Shown: positions 11,136-22,540 of the stretch, in pieces
How the letters are laid out: every line of letters starts with the position of its first letter
How positions within the stretch are numbered: the first letter of the stretch is position 1
NCBI GenBank assembly: GCA_015039315.1
Contig: WIDE01000096.1
Span: 93,327 to 127,619 of the forward strand
Direction of reading: 5' to 3'
From: Clavulina sp. PMI_390
Taxonomy: Eukaryota; Basidiomycota; Agaricomycetes; Cantharellales; Hydnaceae
DNA length: 34,293 nt
Notes under the pieces: model-generated
What the model saw: the letters and a program-made list of their open reading frames with translations, nothing else
What the model was told of the DNA's origin: nothing
Database searches by the model: none
Translations under genes and position numbers: made by a program

Positions 11136-13039
11136 CTGTCTGCAATCCTCATTCTGGAGTCACGCTTCCCAAGTCGTCGGTCATGATGGCAAGGTGCCGT
11201 GAACGGTTTTCTGCGTTATTGATTGGCATTTTAGCCTATCAGGTTTATCCGAGGTTAAAGGACAAACACGGTGAAACCTCCTCTGGACCTCGCCTCGCAT
11301 GGCTCTAATATCAGTTACGACAGCCTATTCTGCTGCTCTCTGTACTCTGTTTTTAGCCGAACTCTTCTTTGCTGGTAAAGTAGCTCTCAGTACTTGAATT
11401 CATCGCCTGTGCGAGAACACCTGGTGTTCGCATCTGCTACTCTTGGTTGCACTCTTCAGCCGAGCTTAGCTTCTGATTCAACGTGTCAGCATGGTTTAGT
11501 TTCTTCCCCCTTTCTTGGCAACATTTATAGTCTCCGTCTCAGTTGTTCCACAATCTTGACAACCAATACAACAACGATCTCTGTGGCCTGTCAGTCGACG
11601 CGCCTGGGTTGCACTCTGTTCGGTCAACACCATCGTCCATGACGATTCTTCTAATCAATAATATACCTTCATTATCTCCTGGCACCCCTTCTCGACGCCG
11701 AATCCTTGACGTTGCTTCCTGCTTTGGCCATCGTTAACCTCGATTCCCGTACTGACGGGTCATGCCACACCATGTGGCCTTCGGTGAGCAAAGGCCGAAT
11801 ACACTGAGGCATCTTTGATCCCTGGACCTCTCCCTTTCTATCGCCCTGTGAACGCGGACGAATCTTATACCCTATCTGTTGATGCCTTCCTTGCGCTCAC
11901 CCTTCACCCTGTGTTTCATCGTCACACACGGCTGATTTCGGAACCGAATCACCCACCCACCCCTCCACCATCTGGCACGCAACCTTGTCGCCTCTACAAC
12001 TCTATCGTAATCATGACCAATCTCAACAGCAGTGAAGCTCACTCATCGTTCGGCTTTCGGGGAATATTTTATTAATTTTATTGACAAGTGACGAGGTGCA
12101 AGATTTGTCGTGGGAAAAACATGTTGTGCGTGTTCGATCACGCAAAATAGTTTTACACACGCCGCCAAGGCGACAAGGCACCCAGGATGTTCAATTGTGG
12201 GGCTCCCCCATTGTGTGGAGGTTTTGAACGGCGGGTGGACGGGGTGGGGAGGTTTTTTAGGCTAGAAAATTTTGATGCAATGAATCACGCCATGATCCAA
12301 GGCGCGCTTGAGAGCGGGGGGAGCGAATGCAAATTGAATAGACTCGCGTACAAGCTTTTTTTCTTTCTTCCCAACCTGTCAGATTCATGTGGTCCTGCCA
12401 TGTGACAAGTTTAGGATTCTACTTAGGTGGAGCCGGTCTCCTCGTATGGCGTCGAGGTGGTCGTCGACCCAAAAAATTTTGGTCCATTTTGGTGAAAACC
12501 GTGGAACTCCTCTTGACCTCCTTTTTTTCCCCAGGAGGAGAGACTCGAAGTGACGCATATAATGGGTTCCGATCAGATCCACCAAAGGAGGTCAGGAGGG
12601 TCTGTCGGACGATCACGCCGAATAGTGGACTCGGCAACGCGACAGAATACACCTCCCTTTCCTCCAAGGTAACACGCGTTCAAAAGAGGAGAGGGAGGTT
12701 CTGGACACTTGACAACCGGCTAAAGCTAGTCAGGTGATCCGCCCATTGTGTGGGGAACTGAATTGCAGCGGCCAAACACGCGCAAACTATCCCCTCTGCC
12801 CATTCATGACCGAATATTGCTCGAGTGAATAGAAATGACCGAATACAGCCCAGTGTCGCCTTTCCCCACATGGTCTCCTTTCTTCCACCACCAGCACCGT
12901 CGTCCACTTTTGCTTCTGTGGGCGCTGTTTGCCGATCCCTAGGACACTGACTCCAGCTGCAGTGAAGAAGTCGTTCCGGCGGCGTGAACCCTAACCAAGT
13001 TCCTGATTCCTGACCGGTCTTTTCTCGCACCCGTTTCGA

Positions 13040-13160
13040 GTCTCATCAAAACCTGTCCACGCGACCACCTATTTGCCCCAAATTTCCTTCTAACCATATC
13101 CTCCCTTCCACTCTCTTTCTCATTCTCCTTCACTGTCCTCGCCAGCTCAGTAACCTGACT
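13040..13160 (+). promoter_or_regulatory. Pyrimidine-rich leader before the 13179 gene
   Basis: A long C+T-rich plus-strand tract (CTTCCACTCTCTTTCTCATT and similar) ends about 20-30 bases before the ATG. Such CT blocks are a common core-promoter or transcription-start feature of filamentous-fungal genes. The exact start site is unknown. Confidence 0.5.
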
Positions 13161-13178
13161 GACAGCTGACCCCACACA

Positions 13179-16100
13179 ATGCGCGCACCAGCTGCTCTAC
13201 GCTCACTTGTTTCTTCATCGTCATCGAAAAAGTCCAAAGATGCTGCTGCTGTTCCAAACTCGCCAAGCGTTCCTGCACACCCGAGGCCTGAAAAGTCCTC
13301 GGGCCAGTCAATGCCGCCTCTAGGCGCACCCCTCTTGCCTCCATCGGCTTTTGTTGGGCTCTTGGACAACGATGACGGTTCCAACTTTTATCCAACACCA
13401 ACAAGTCCACGCACTGAGACGACGATGCAGGATGATTATTTCCGGGCTGAGAACCCCTTTGCTCGATCCGAACGCGCTCGTGCCGGGTCTCTGGCTTCAT
13501 CTGTCGGCCGAGGTGCTGCTGGACCTCAGTCGGATACCCATGCTCCACCACACTCATTTGCATATGAAGCTAGGGCTTCATCACCCCAGTTGCAAGCGTC
13601 ATCAGGTTCGCATTCATCATACTCTTCAATTGGCCCCATTGTTTGGCTTCTTATACTGACTCAATTGTTTCCTGTCTATTCTTCCCCCGTGATCTCAATG
13701 TCACCATCTTTTTCGGCTTCTTGTTTTCAGAAGGTCATGGTGATGGCGGTCCTTCAACGCGTCGCGTTCCTTCCTCTCCGACCCCTACTTCCCAACAGCA
13801 CTTCTCCGGAAACACCTCTTCGTATTCGTATCCAGCGCGTGGCGGGACACCTGTCAATAACTATCCTTCCTCTGCCGCCACCAATCCCGCTGCAACCGCC
13901 CCCATTACTTCCTCCGCCTCTCAGCCCATGGCTCCCTCAACATCCTCATCCTCGCGTCCACGCGGCCGTTCGTTCACCTCGGCTGCCAAGAAACTATTTT
14001 CGCGATCAAAGTCGCGTGACCGCGAGCCGTCGTCCGATCAGAACCATTCGCTCTCCCGCTCGCGCTCGCGCTCGCGCGCCTCTTCGGGCGAGAATGACGA
14101 ATTTGCCGCAGGAAATGAAGACATTCCAGCTGTGCCTCCCCTGCCTTTCCAGCTCTCGCATCAGTTTAATGAGGAGCGAAGTAGCATTCGGAGCCGAGCG
14201 GGAAGCGGGAGCACGAATGCACATGGCACGAGTAGTGTTGGTGGTGCTCACGGAGCAGCTGAAAAATTCTCTTTCCCGCCCCTTGGCTCTCCCTCGCTCG
14301 GGAGAGGCAGCGAAGATCCATTCGGCGCCGCCTTTGGATCTGGCTCGGGTTCCGGGAATGTCACGCCCACGCCTCCCAGACCTGGTACGGCGGGTAGTGG
14401 CTCGACGCGCTCGCGGGCTATTACGGCTCCGTCGAAATATACGCCTGGCTCGCTGTCTGCCGCGCTAGCGCTCACTGGCGAGCCGGACGTTGATGGCGTA
14501 GACCCTGATCATGTCGAGCAGATCCAGCAGAGCAATAATCCGTTCATGGTGCCGCGAGCGCTCGTGCTCGGACATGGATCTCCATCAACTCCGAAGCAGC
14601 CACCGCCACCAGTTCCAACAGCCTCAGCGCATATATCTGCACCCACGGCCTCACAACAAGGAGAGGCTGCTCGTTCCATGAGCGCTCCGAATACTGTTGA
14701 ATCTACGATGATGATGATTGAATCAGATTCTGAGGCATTCGTGCCACCACCACCACCGGTTCCCAGTAATGCAGTTGATGCGCCGTCATCTTCCGTGGTT
14801 CCTGAATCCGCAGTCGCCAGTGGTGAGACTGGGGCTGATTTTACTCTGTCCCTTGGCATTTCCCCGGTTGCTGGTCTTGATGACTCTGATGTGGATACCC
14901 TTGCTCTTCCACCGGTGCCTTCTCTTCCTCCTACTCCCTCAGTTTCGACTTCTTTCCAAGGAGCGGCTGAGGCTGAGGCTGAAGTGCCAGAAGAACCAGT
15001 AACGTCGAATGCGGAGACGCCACTAGTTGATGTCGAGACGGCTGTTTTGGCACCGATTTTGTCCCCATCTTCGCCACCATCCTTGGAATCTGAGGCTGAA
15101 GCTGCAGAGGAGCAGCAAGTTGAGGGCACGGGGGCCGTGGAGTCAGTGGTCGAGCCCGAAGCCGGTGTCGCTGCCATCGTTCCGCCTCCTGCGCTAGAGT
15201 CTTCGGCCCTCGTCGAACCACAGGACGTTGTGGAATCAGAGGAGCGCATCCCTCTGGACACGGCTACAGCACTTGCAGCTTCTAAACCTCCCACTCCAAC
15301 AATCGAGGTTGAGGATGTAGATGTGAACCTCGCCGCCCCTACGAGTGAAGAGGACCCTCACGTGGACTTTACGCCTGCTATCGCTGCTAGCGAGAATAGT
15401 TCTACTCGCGATACCAAAGTCGTCGGCGCGCCTGCTCCGATATCCGAGCCTGTGGCAGCGCCGGTAGCTGTACCCATCCTCAACCTTCCGGCCTCAGAGC
15501 TGCAATCAACGCTGGACCTTGGCTCTGATTCTGACGCGGCGTCAGACGACGAGGATGATGAGAGCCAAGATGTCTTTATGGACGCGATGTCGCGCTCTGG
15601 TGGGGACCTCTTCTCTCCTCGAAGTGATATTCAGTTCGGGGATGACGGCGACGATAGCGAGAATGAGAACGAGGATGAGATGGACGATGACTTTGAGATC
15701 GTTTCTCCCACTACCTTCCATGATGCGATGCAAGGGGGTGTTGCACATCAGGAGGGCGTCGAGACACATCCGGATGGCGTTGTTATGGGCAGGGTCGGGG
15801 TTGTGAATGTAGGTGTTGGAGAGCTGATGGTGGAGGAAGTGCATACTAGTGCAGTGGTTGAAAATTCGGTAAGTTTCTCACTCAATTGGTTTGAGAGGTT
15901 TGGTGCTCAACGATTCTCATGCGGACATTGTACCTTGTAGGCGGTCATTATGGAGCCATTGACGTTGGAGGAAGCTCGGAGCACTGGAGCGGATACTGAA
16001 GATGCGCCTTTGATGACGTCTTCATCATCTCCATCATCGCCCACTTCTCTGTCAATGCAACGCCAGGCCTCTACCGCAACGCTCACCGCCGAAGCTGCGA

Positions 16101-17182
16101 CTGAAACAGCAAATTCGCTTATTTCGGAGGAGCGACCACTTGTGTCGTCCGAGTTGTCCTATGCTTCCCTGGCTTCCACCCCATCGCCGTCTCGCTCGCC
16201 CTCACCAGCCCTTACTGAGCCAGCACCAGCACCGTCCGCAGCCGAGGCAAAAGTCGATCCGACCCCTCCCGTTGATATGATCTCGTTGCCGGCTGAGAAC
16301 GATGTCGTTCCTGCTGCTTCAGAGTTAGATGCTGCGCCTTCGCAGGCTACACCGACTGAGCTCACGGAGCATTCGGTTCATCCGATCTCCGCAATCTCGG
16401 CCACCCAGCATGATGAGGACGTCGCGGCTCCTGCACCACCACCACCCGCGTCGTCACCATCACCACCCCCACCGAGCGAGTCTGGTGGACACTCAATCTT
16501 CCACCCCGTTGCTCCGTTCTCGTTCCCCCCGCAGAAGGACATCGATGGCGAGTCCATCGCGACTCTGCCTCGCCCCAGCGGCGAACATGACGAGGACGAT
16601 GATGAACTGAATGAGGAACTATCACGAGCTCGGTTGGCCGCTACGGATAATGTCGGCAAGCTCTCTCAGACCTTCGTTTTTCCTCCTCCCGCTCCACACC
16701 GATCGGCTTCGACAACTGCGGGATCCTCGTCACCTCGACTCTCCGTCTTGCCTCAGCGTGCCTCCACCCTTCCAGTGGGAGCTGGAATGCCACCCTCACC
16801 AATCTCCCCACATGGGCAGGCACAGGCTCAGTTCCTTCCGCCACCGACTCCGACCTCCCAATATTTGTCAACTCCCACACCTCGCTCCATCCAATTTACC
16901 GACGCTCCGCCTTCCCCTCGGACGCCAACTTCTCCAACATCGCCTGGCGCCCGAAACTCCGTTGTGAGGAAGGACTCGCATTCGGACGCAGCTCCAGCCC
17001 TGAACCCGACCCCGAATCCAAAGCGCAAAACACTCTTTGGGACGATTAAGCTTGTTGCAGGTGTGAAGAAAGCGAGTAAGAACGCCAAGGCAGCAGCAGC
17101 GGCGTCTGGGCCAGGATCTGGATCGGGCTCGGGGTCTGGATTGGCCCAAATCCCTTCAAAACCTCAAGCACCGATGCCACAT

Positions 17183-17218
<36 letters not shown>

Positions 17219-17605
17219 CGGGGCAGACCACCAGTTGCTTACCCCACCCCCAAGCCCCAATCACCACCCACGGCCGCGATGCCACAACGGAGGGCCCAGA
17301 CAACGAGCCCCAGTGCAGGGCGATCGCGCCCCCCGCCCTTGTCTCCTTCCGCCTACGCCAATGCGCCCCGCGCAGGTGGAGGCGTGTACCGCAGCCCTAG
17401 TTCTGCCAGCGGAGGGCTGAGGAGGGCGAACACAATTCTCAGCCCGACCGGCATCCGTGTCGTCGTGCCGGATGATGATGACGATGATGGAAGTGCCAGC
17501 GGGAGCGGTCACGGCGAAGGGAATGCTATGATGAGCGCACTAATGGCGAGTGGACGCATGGCCGAAGAAGAAAGCTGGCGATTGAGCGAGGTTGCATTCA
17601 TGTGA
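13179..17605 (+). CDS. Large Ser/Pro/Glu-rich, predicted disordered protein
   Basis: Not a family I recognise. Three exons are inferred: 13179 to about 13605, 13731-15868 and 15941-17605, giving about 1409 residues. The second intron (GTAAGT to TTGTAG) is clear. The first acceptor (TTGTTTTCAG, 13730) is strong, but its donor is uncertain: the only phase-compatible GT I find is GTTCGC at 13606. The protein is low-complexity. It starts with a basic/Ser stretch (LVSSSSSKKSK), has ENPFARSERARAGS near residue 100, a basic block AAKKLFSRSKSRDRE with Arg-Ser repeats near 225-260, long Pro/Ser/Glu-rich stretches, acidic runs near 740-805 (DDEDDESQDVF; ENENEDEMDDDFEIV), a KKASKNAKAAAAASG basic/Ala patch, a 12-Gln run near 1270 and a six-Asp run near the C-terminus. 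No signal peptide or membrane segment is evident once the first intron is removed. It could be a scaffold or regulatory protein; the function is unknown. It separates the two F-box blocks. Confidence 0.8.
14050..14080 (+). repeat. Arg-Ser-encoding simple repeat
   Basis: CGCTCG-type hexanucleotide repeats encode alternating Ser-Arg within exon 2 of the disordered-protein gene. Prone to length change by slippage. Confidence 0.75.
17183..17218 (+). repeat. CAG/CAA trinucleotide repeat, 12 glutamines
   Basis: Ten CAG codons, one CAA and one CAG in frame in exon 3 of the large gene, just after Met-Pro-His. The nearly pure CAG tract is a likely site of length polymorphism between strains. Confidence 0.95.
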
Positions 17606-18231
17606 TTCTCTGACGGATGCCACTCTGCTTTTCCTTTTTCTTGACCAGACTCGTTTTTCTTAATTCTGTTTTGGGTTGCTGGGCTAATACTGTTTCTCGA
17701 CCGTATTTCTTTTCTTCTTTATTATGCTCTTGAGCCTCTTGCGCATTTTCTATTTACGATCGCTTCGCGATACTCCACCCCTCATTCATTTCCCTCCTCA
17801 TCTCCATCGGCGATAACAGCTGTCTCGGCCAAAACTCTCACTCATTGAACTGCATTCTCTTTCCTGCTCGTATTATTTCCCACTTTAGGGCGTTCTCGAT
17901 CCTTTTTATTCCTCGCATCTCGTATTTCCATTGTAGTTCTACCCCGCACTTCAAATACCATTCTTCACGGCCATCCGCAGCAGAGACTTCAGCCTCTAAA
18001 GTTCCCTGACAATATTGACAGCAACCAATTCGCAGCGAAGGCCTGCTCTGGCGGGAGGGAAAAATAAAACCTCAACATCTTGCTTTGACTCCACATACCT
18101 TTTGATCTCCACGCGAGCGGTGAGTATGGAAAGTATTATACTTGAATTCAGGCCAGCGATGCGCCGCGTTTACACTTGCTTGCATCGATGGGAGAAACAC
18201 TGCGACACTCCCGTGCCTGTTCCAACAGAGG
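17606..18231. other. Intergenic: 3' UTR of large gene and F5 upstream region
   Basis: Plus-strand T- and C-rich sequence follows the stop at 17605, as expected for a 3' UTR, and runs into the F5 promoter. No gene is seen. An AATAAAA string lies at about 18062, but its distance from the stop makes it a doubtful poly(A) signal for the large gene. Confidence 0.5.
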
Positions 18232-20014
18232 ATGAATAGGCCGCCTCCAGCACCCAAATCTCCAACCTCTGAACCTCTTTGGCTACGAAACATCAACTCA
18301 GATGTTATTACCGCCATTGTCTTTTGGCTAGATCCGCTTTCTATCCTGCAACTCAGCTGTGTACGTGCGTTGATTATCTGGGATACGTTAGGAGGATCTG
18401 TAGCGGCATGATGCATGTCAGACTTAATATTAAAATCGAAACCATATATGCAGGTTTGTAGAGTCTTCCAGATAGCTATCAGCAATGACACTTTCATCTG
18501 GCGCCGCGCTTTGGAGGACATGATCGGCAAACACTCTATCGCTCCACACTCCTTCAGTCACCCCTCAATAACTGATTTAAGGCGCCTCTCCACGCGCCCT
18601 AGCCGTCTTTTAGATGCTTTGCTTCATTCAAGACGGCCGCTTCATCCGACATCAACGAGATGCTTGCTTGACTATGGCACTGTAGCATCGTCTGGAGCGA
18701 CCAGCAATCCCACTTTGCCTCGCAAAATCAGGTACCTGGCTCCATACCTCCTTCCAGGTGGCAGATGGATTCTCTCTGGGATTATCGATCTCCACGAAAA
18801 GTCAACCCATTTGTGCTGTTGGGATCGTTCCAAGTTTTGCTCGGAAACATCTGCGCTAGAACCGATCGCAAAATTTTCTTGGGAGGGGATGAAGCCCGTA
18901 CACAGATCCAACTGGATACAGATGCAGCCTTGTGGATCTAATGATGTCACACTGGCATTTTTGCTCGAAGGATGGAGATCGTAAGCTCGTCCCATTGTCA
19001 ATAAGTTACTGCACTCGGTCTTTAACGTCGACCTTCTCACTTACTAGCTCAGAGAATCTGGCCTCATGCGAGATTCTATGCTTACACTGGGGTATCGATC
19101 CCAGTATGCCGATTTTCCAGCCCGTCGCTCGGCTTGCGCCAACCCCCCTATACATCGAAGATATCTGTTTTTGCACATATAATCTTCAGGAAGATTATGT
19201 GATACTAGAGGACATTGATTACCTCATAATATGGAACTGGAGAGAAGGCACCATATGCAGAATTGACGGTGATCATCATGAATGGGTACGAGGCTCTTTC
19301 TTGCGCTTTCGCTGGCGTGATTTTTGAGGAGGCTTGCTCGTTAACCAGGATATTGGCTCGGGCTTCACCACACACACCATATTGCCCTTCGTTTTTATTG
19401 TCCCCAACAAATTGAGGAAGGTGTTTGTTATAGAAATTCCCCATCTTCAACCGGTGGGCAGTCCGGAGTCCTTACACAAAATGCGCCCAAATTCCACAGC
19501 TTCATACCCATTCCTCGATGAAATCGAGGGTCTTGGAAGCTCTAGAATGAACATCCCTGACATGTGGAGGCCCATATCGCGCCGTTCCGGGCTGGCCATT
19601 GTGCGCTCATTCCGTCAGCAGAGCCAGGGTGGACCCCTACTCCACATTCTATCTTTTTCCTCAACAAGCTCAACTTCTCATCTACCCACCTTCGCATACA
19701 AGGTTGCTGCTTCATTTTCAAGTGACCGTCACGAGCTTAATCAGCTGAAGGTGCTGGAAGGAGTCGGGATCTTGCTTCTCAAGTCTTGTCCGGATTCTCT
19801 TTCCGGGGAAGAGAAGCTCGAGACTAGGTTCTATCCATTTAGCCATGAGGAAATCATTGGCGCTCCAGTATCCCGTAACTTTGATTTATCCTTACCATGT
19901 ACTGGGGTGGCAACCCCTCTTTGCTTCGTGTCAGGCACTGCACTCATGAAGATTCAAGACCCTAGCCTTGACCCGCATACCCAGCTCGTCGGGATAATCT
20001 CCATTGACTGTTAG
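18232..20014 (+). CDS. F5: F-box-like protein, tandem-family member
   Basis: Exons 18232-18360 (43 codons), 18454-18980 (527 nt), 19048-19285 (238 nt) and 19349-20014 (666 nt), for 519 residues. Exon 1: LWLRNINSDVITAIVFWLDP, then Leu-Gln-Leu-Ser-Cys before GTACGT. Exon 2: VCRVFQIAISNDTFIWRRAL, DLRRLSTRPSRLLDAL, YLLPGGRWILSGIID, LCCWDRSKF. Exon 3: YNLQEDYVILEDIDYLIIWN and GDHHEW. Exon 4: FVFIVPNKLRKVFVIEIPHL, QPVGSPESLHKM, ending LVGIISIDC. The third intron is 63 nt but contains an in-frame TGA, so unlike F1 and F2 it must be spliced. The start at 18232 is preferred to upstream in-frame ATGs because it fits paralog exon length. First member of the right block; predicted SCF substrate receptor with unknown target. 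Confidence 0.86.
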
Positions 20015-20306
20015 GATCGGTGCGGCTTATATTTTTTGAAACTGTCTCCATGATACCCCTCTGTCGGACTCTGGCGTGTTCACCGTATACTGACTGTAAC
20101 TCAGGTGCATACAACTCAGGCACTCGGTAAATACGTACATCCGGCCTAAGGTATCTTATATTTAGAGAATTTCAATGCGCATATATATTTTACTCATCGA
20201 CTTGAACACACCCCAAGGACTATTGCAGATCTGACTCCTTCACCTTGCCCAATCCCGGCTAGTTCTCACGCGCTGACTCAACCGGCAGACACCGCGGGTG
20301 TCAAAC

Positions 20307-22071
20307 ATGGACAATCAATCGCGTCCCGCCACTCCGCCTCAGGTCGAAGCTGGCCCACTTTAGCTTCAAAAAATCAACCTAGACATCATATTCTCCATCG
20401 TCGGCTGGCTTGACCCGCTGACCATACTATCGTTGAGCTGTGTAAGCCTGTCATGATTGAAGTACCGCAGATCTGTTGAGCAGTGGCGTTAACTGTAGAC
20501 GTTGTATCTCCAACTTATTTTGCACAGAGCTGCAAATATTTTCAAGACGTCATCGGGGATGATCATCTGATCTGGCGTCACGCTTTGGAAGAGACTGCCT
20601 TTGAGCATTGCATCGCTCCTCACTCGCTTGATGGGTTATCCATCAAGGACCTCAAACTCTTCTCTACACACCCAGTTCGTTTGATCAACCATCTTCGCGA
20701 TCCAAAGAGGGCTATCCAACCAAAAGCAACGAAGATCGTACTTGATTTTGCTGCATTACTTGCCGCCTCACCCACTTCTAATCCTGAAATAGAGCCTCAG
20801 CTGGAGTACCTGGCTCCTGATATTCTTCCTGGAGGAAGATGGATTATATCTGGGGTCGTCAACCACACAGATCTATCTACTCGTATTTGCTGTTGGGACC
20901 GTTCAAATTTTGCTTCAGAAGACGTTCCCTTTCAGCCGGTGGCATCTTTCATTTGGGAGGGTTTCAAACCGCCGACGACAGATAAATGGTTTCGATCACA
21001 GCTTGAAGAGCCCAGTTCGGTGATGCTGGCGTGCCCAGTCGACAAATGGGACAGGTGAGATCGAGATTCCGACCCAACCCGATGTCCTACTTGTCATTCT
21101 TATTCTTCTTTTCTCTCCAGTGCCTGGGAAACATCCTACGTGATTTTACGCGTAGATTGGAGCACTAATGAAGGTTTTCCTATGATCAAAACTGTTGCGA
21201 CATTAGCGCATGATGACTACCGAGCTCTGGATGATGAGTTCTATGAGTATCACCTCGAGGGTAATTATTTATTCCTGGAGAATATTGGGGCGATCCTTGT
21301 CTGGGACTGGCAACAGAACAGAATGGGTCGTATCGACGACGAAGGGCATGAATGGGTAGGACTTCCTCATGCTGCAATTTACTCTCTCTCATCACTTTAC
21401 GCTAGGCCAATGGATCAGGTTTTCTCATGGCCGCTCTTCCGCCTTATATCTTCATTCTGCCACACGAAATGAACCAGATTTCTGTCGCCGAGCTCCCTCA
21501 ACTACCCGCTGTAGGCACTGCTGAGTCCCACAAACGCATGCGCCTTGCGTCCAACGCTTCCTACCCATTAGTGGATCACATCGAAAGCCTAATGAGCTCC
21601 AGTTTGTATATCCTGGACACCTGGAAGCCTCCTCTGCGCCGATCTGGTACGGCGGTGCTCTGCTCGGATAGGTGGAGTGCTGATGGTGGGCCGCTCTGTA
21701 ATGTCATTTCCCTCCGCCCAACTTCTACGACCCCACCAAGCCCATCATACGTTCAGCAACCATCGGAGCCGTTTCACCGCGATCGTGAGCATTTTCACAG
21801 CATGTCAGTGCTTGAGGGAGTTGGAGCAGTGATTCTCGAGCTCTCCACCGAAGAACCGGCGGGTGAAGATATGCTTCACATTCGTTTCTACCCCTTCATG
21901 GAGGGAAACGCATTTGGAACCCCCGTTGAAAGTCAGTATGACATTTTACTTCCATGTGGAGGAAGCCTGTCCCCACTTTGTTTGGTTTCGGGGACTACAC
22001 TCTTGAGGGGCCGGGAAAGCGGCGCGGATCCATACACCCAAATCGTCGGGATCATCTCCCTTGAGTTCTAA
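20307..22071 (+). pseudogene. F6: F-box-like gene with a nonsense codon in exon 1
   Basis: Exons by homology: 20307-20441 (45 codons), 20528-21054 (527 nt), 21121-21355 (235 nt) and 21406-22071 (666 nt). All borders and phases are normal and would give 520 codons. Codon 19 (20361-20363) is TAG where most paralogs with this Leu-Trp-Leu motif have the invariant Trp of the F-box leader. The rest is intact: INLDIIFSIVGWLDP, SCKYFQDVIGDDHLIWRHAL, ILPGGRWIISGVV, YHLEGNYLFLENI, ANGSGFLMAALPPYIFILP and VGIISLEF. Exons 2 to 4 show no frameshift, so the loss is recent, or the protein starts from an unseen alternative first exon, or the stop is read through or is a sequencing error. No later in-frame ATG restores the F-box. 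Confidence 0.8.
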
Positions 22072-22540
22072 TGTATGTGCAACTTGTGGTGTCTCGGACT
22101 ATCTGTAAAATTTATCACATCTTGCTCAGTATATCTCCACCACTCACCCGCTGCTCCATTCATTCATTCCGAAAACGCTGAAAGCTGTCCAGGTCCTTTG
22201 TAGTTGCATTCACTCATCTGAGAAGGTCTGCGTTCATGGCATCCAGTGCTATTATCAGTCATGTTTTCGGCGCCTAGAACAGACACACCCACAGTTGTCT
22301 GGGAATTTTCTGCAAACTAGGCCGCAAAGCGGCATGAAAATTTGAAGATGATCAGGTGGATAGCTGGGTATGAATTTGCATAGAGACAATTGTTAACGTT
22401 GGGCCACAAGTTCTATCAATGGAATTATAGGCGTTGAATGAATAAACGATCAGCATGAATCATCCTTCTCACTGTACAAATGTCGCCCTAATGACAACGC
22501 ATCAATTCAGCGGCAAATGCCGATATTGTCAATCCCGAAC
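22072..22540. other. Intergenic between F6 and F7
   Basis: About 470 bases, presumably the F6 3' UTR and F7 promoter. No gene is seen. A short element at about 22507-22523 just before the F7 ATG is shared with F8 and is listed as a finding. Confidence 0.5.

Larger units (their letters stand above)
10774..13178. other. Gene-poor 2.4-kb interval
   Basis: No gene model can be supported here. Open frames are short, lack conserved motifs and have ordinary intergenic composition. The interval contains the F4 upstream region, one coding-like minus-strand fragment (10938-11135, listed separately), an AT-rich stretch near 12060-12080, a G-rich patch near 12230-12250, two nearby copies of GACCGAATA (about 12808 and 12838), and the pyrimidine-rich leader of the gene at 13179. 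Confidence 0.55.

Noticed and set aside
10790..11308. Plus-strand open frame of 172 codons upstream of F4
   Set aside because: Composition is random-looking and begins within the F4 upstream region. No motif, and the opposite strand reads more like protein in 10938-11135.
12187..12737. Short open frames on both strands in the gene-poor interval
   Set aside because: No conserved motif, low-quality starts, and overlapping frames of similar length on both strands, as expected by chance.
14509..15294. Long minus-strand open frame of 261 codons opposite the large gene
   Set aside because: It is a Ser/Gly/Thr-rich mirror of the Pro/Ser/Glu codons on plus, with no independent motif, promoter or splice structure.
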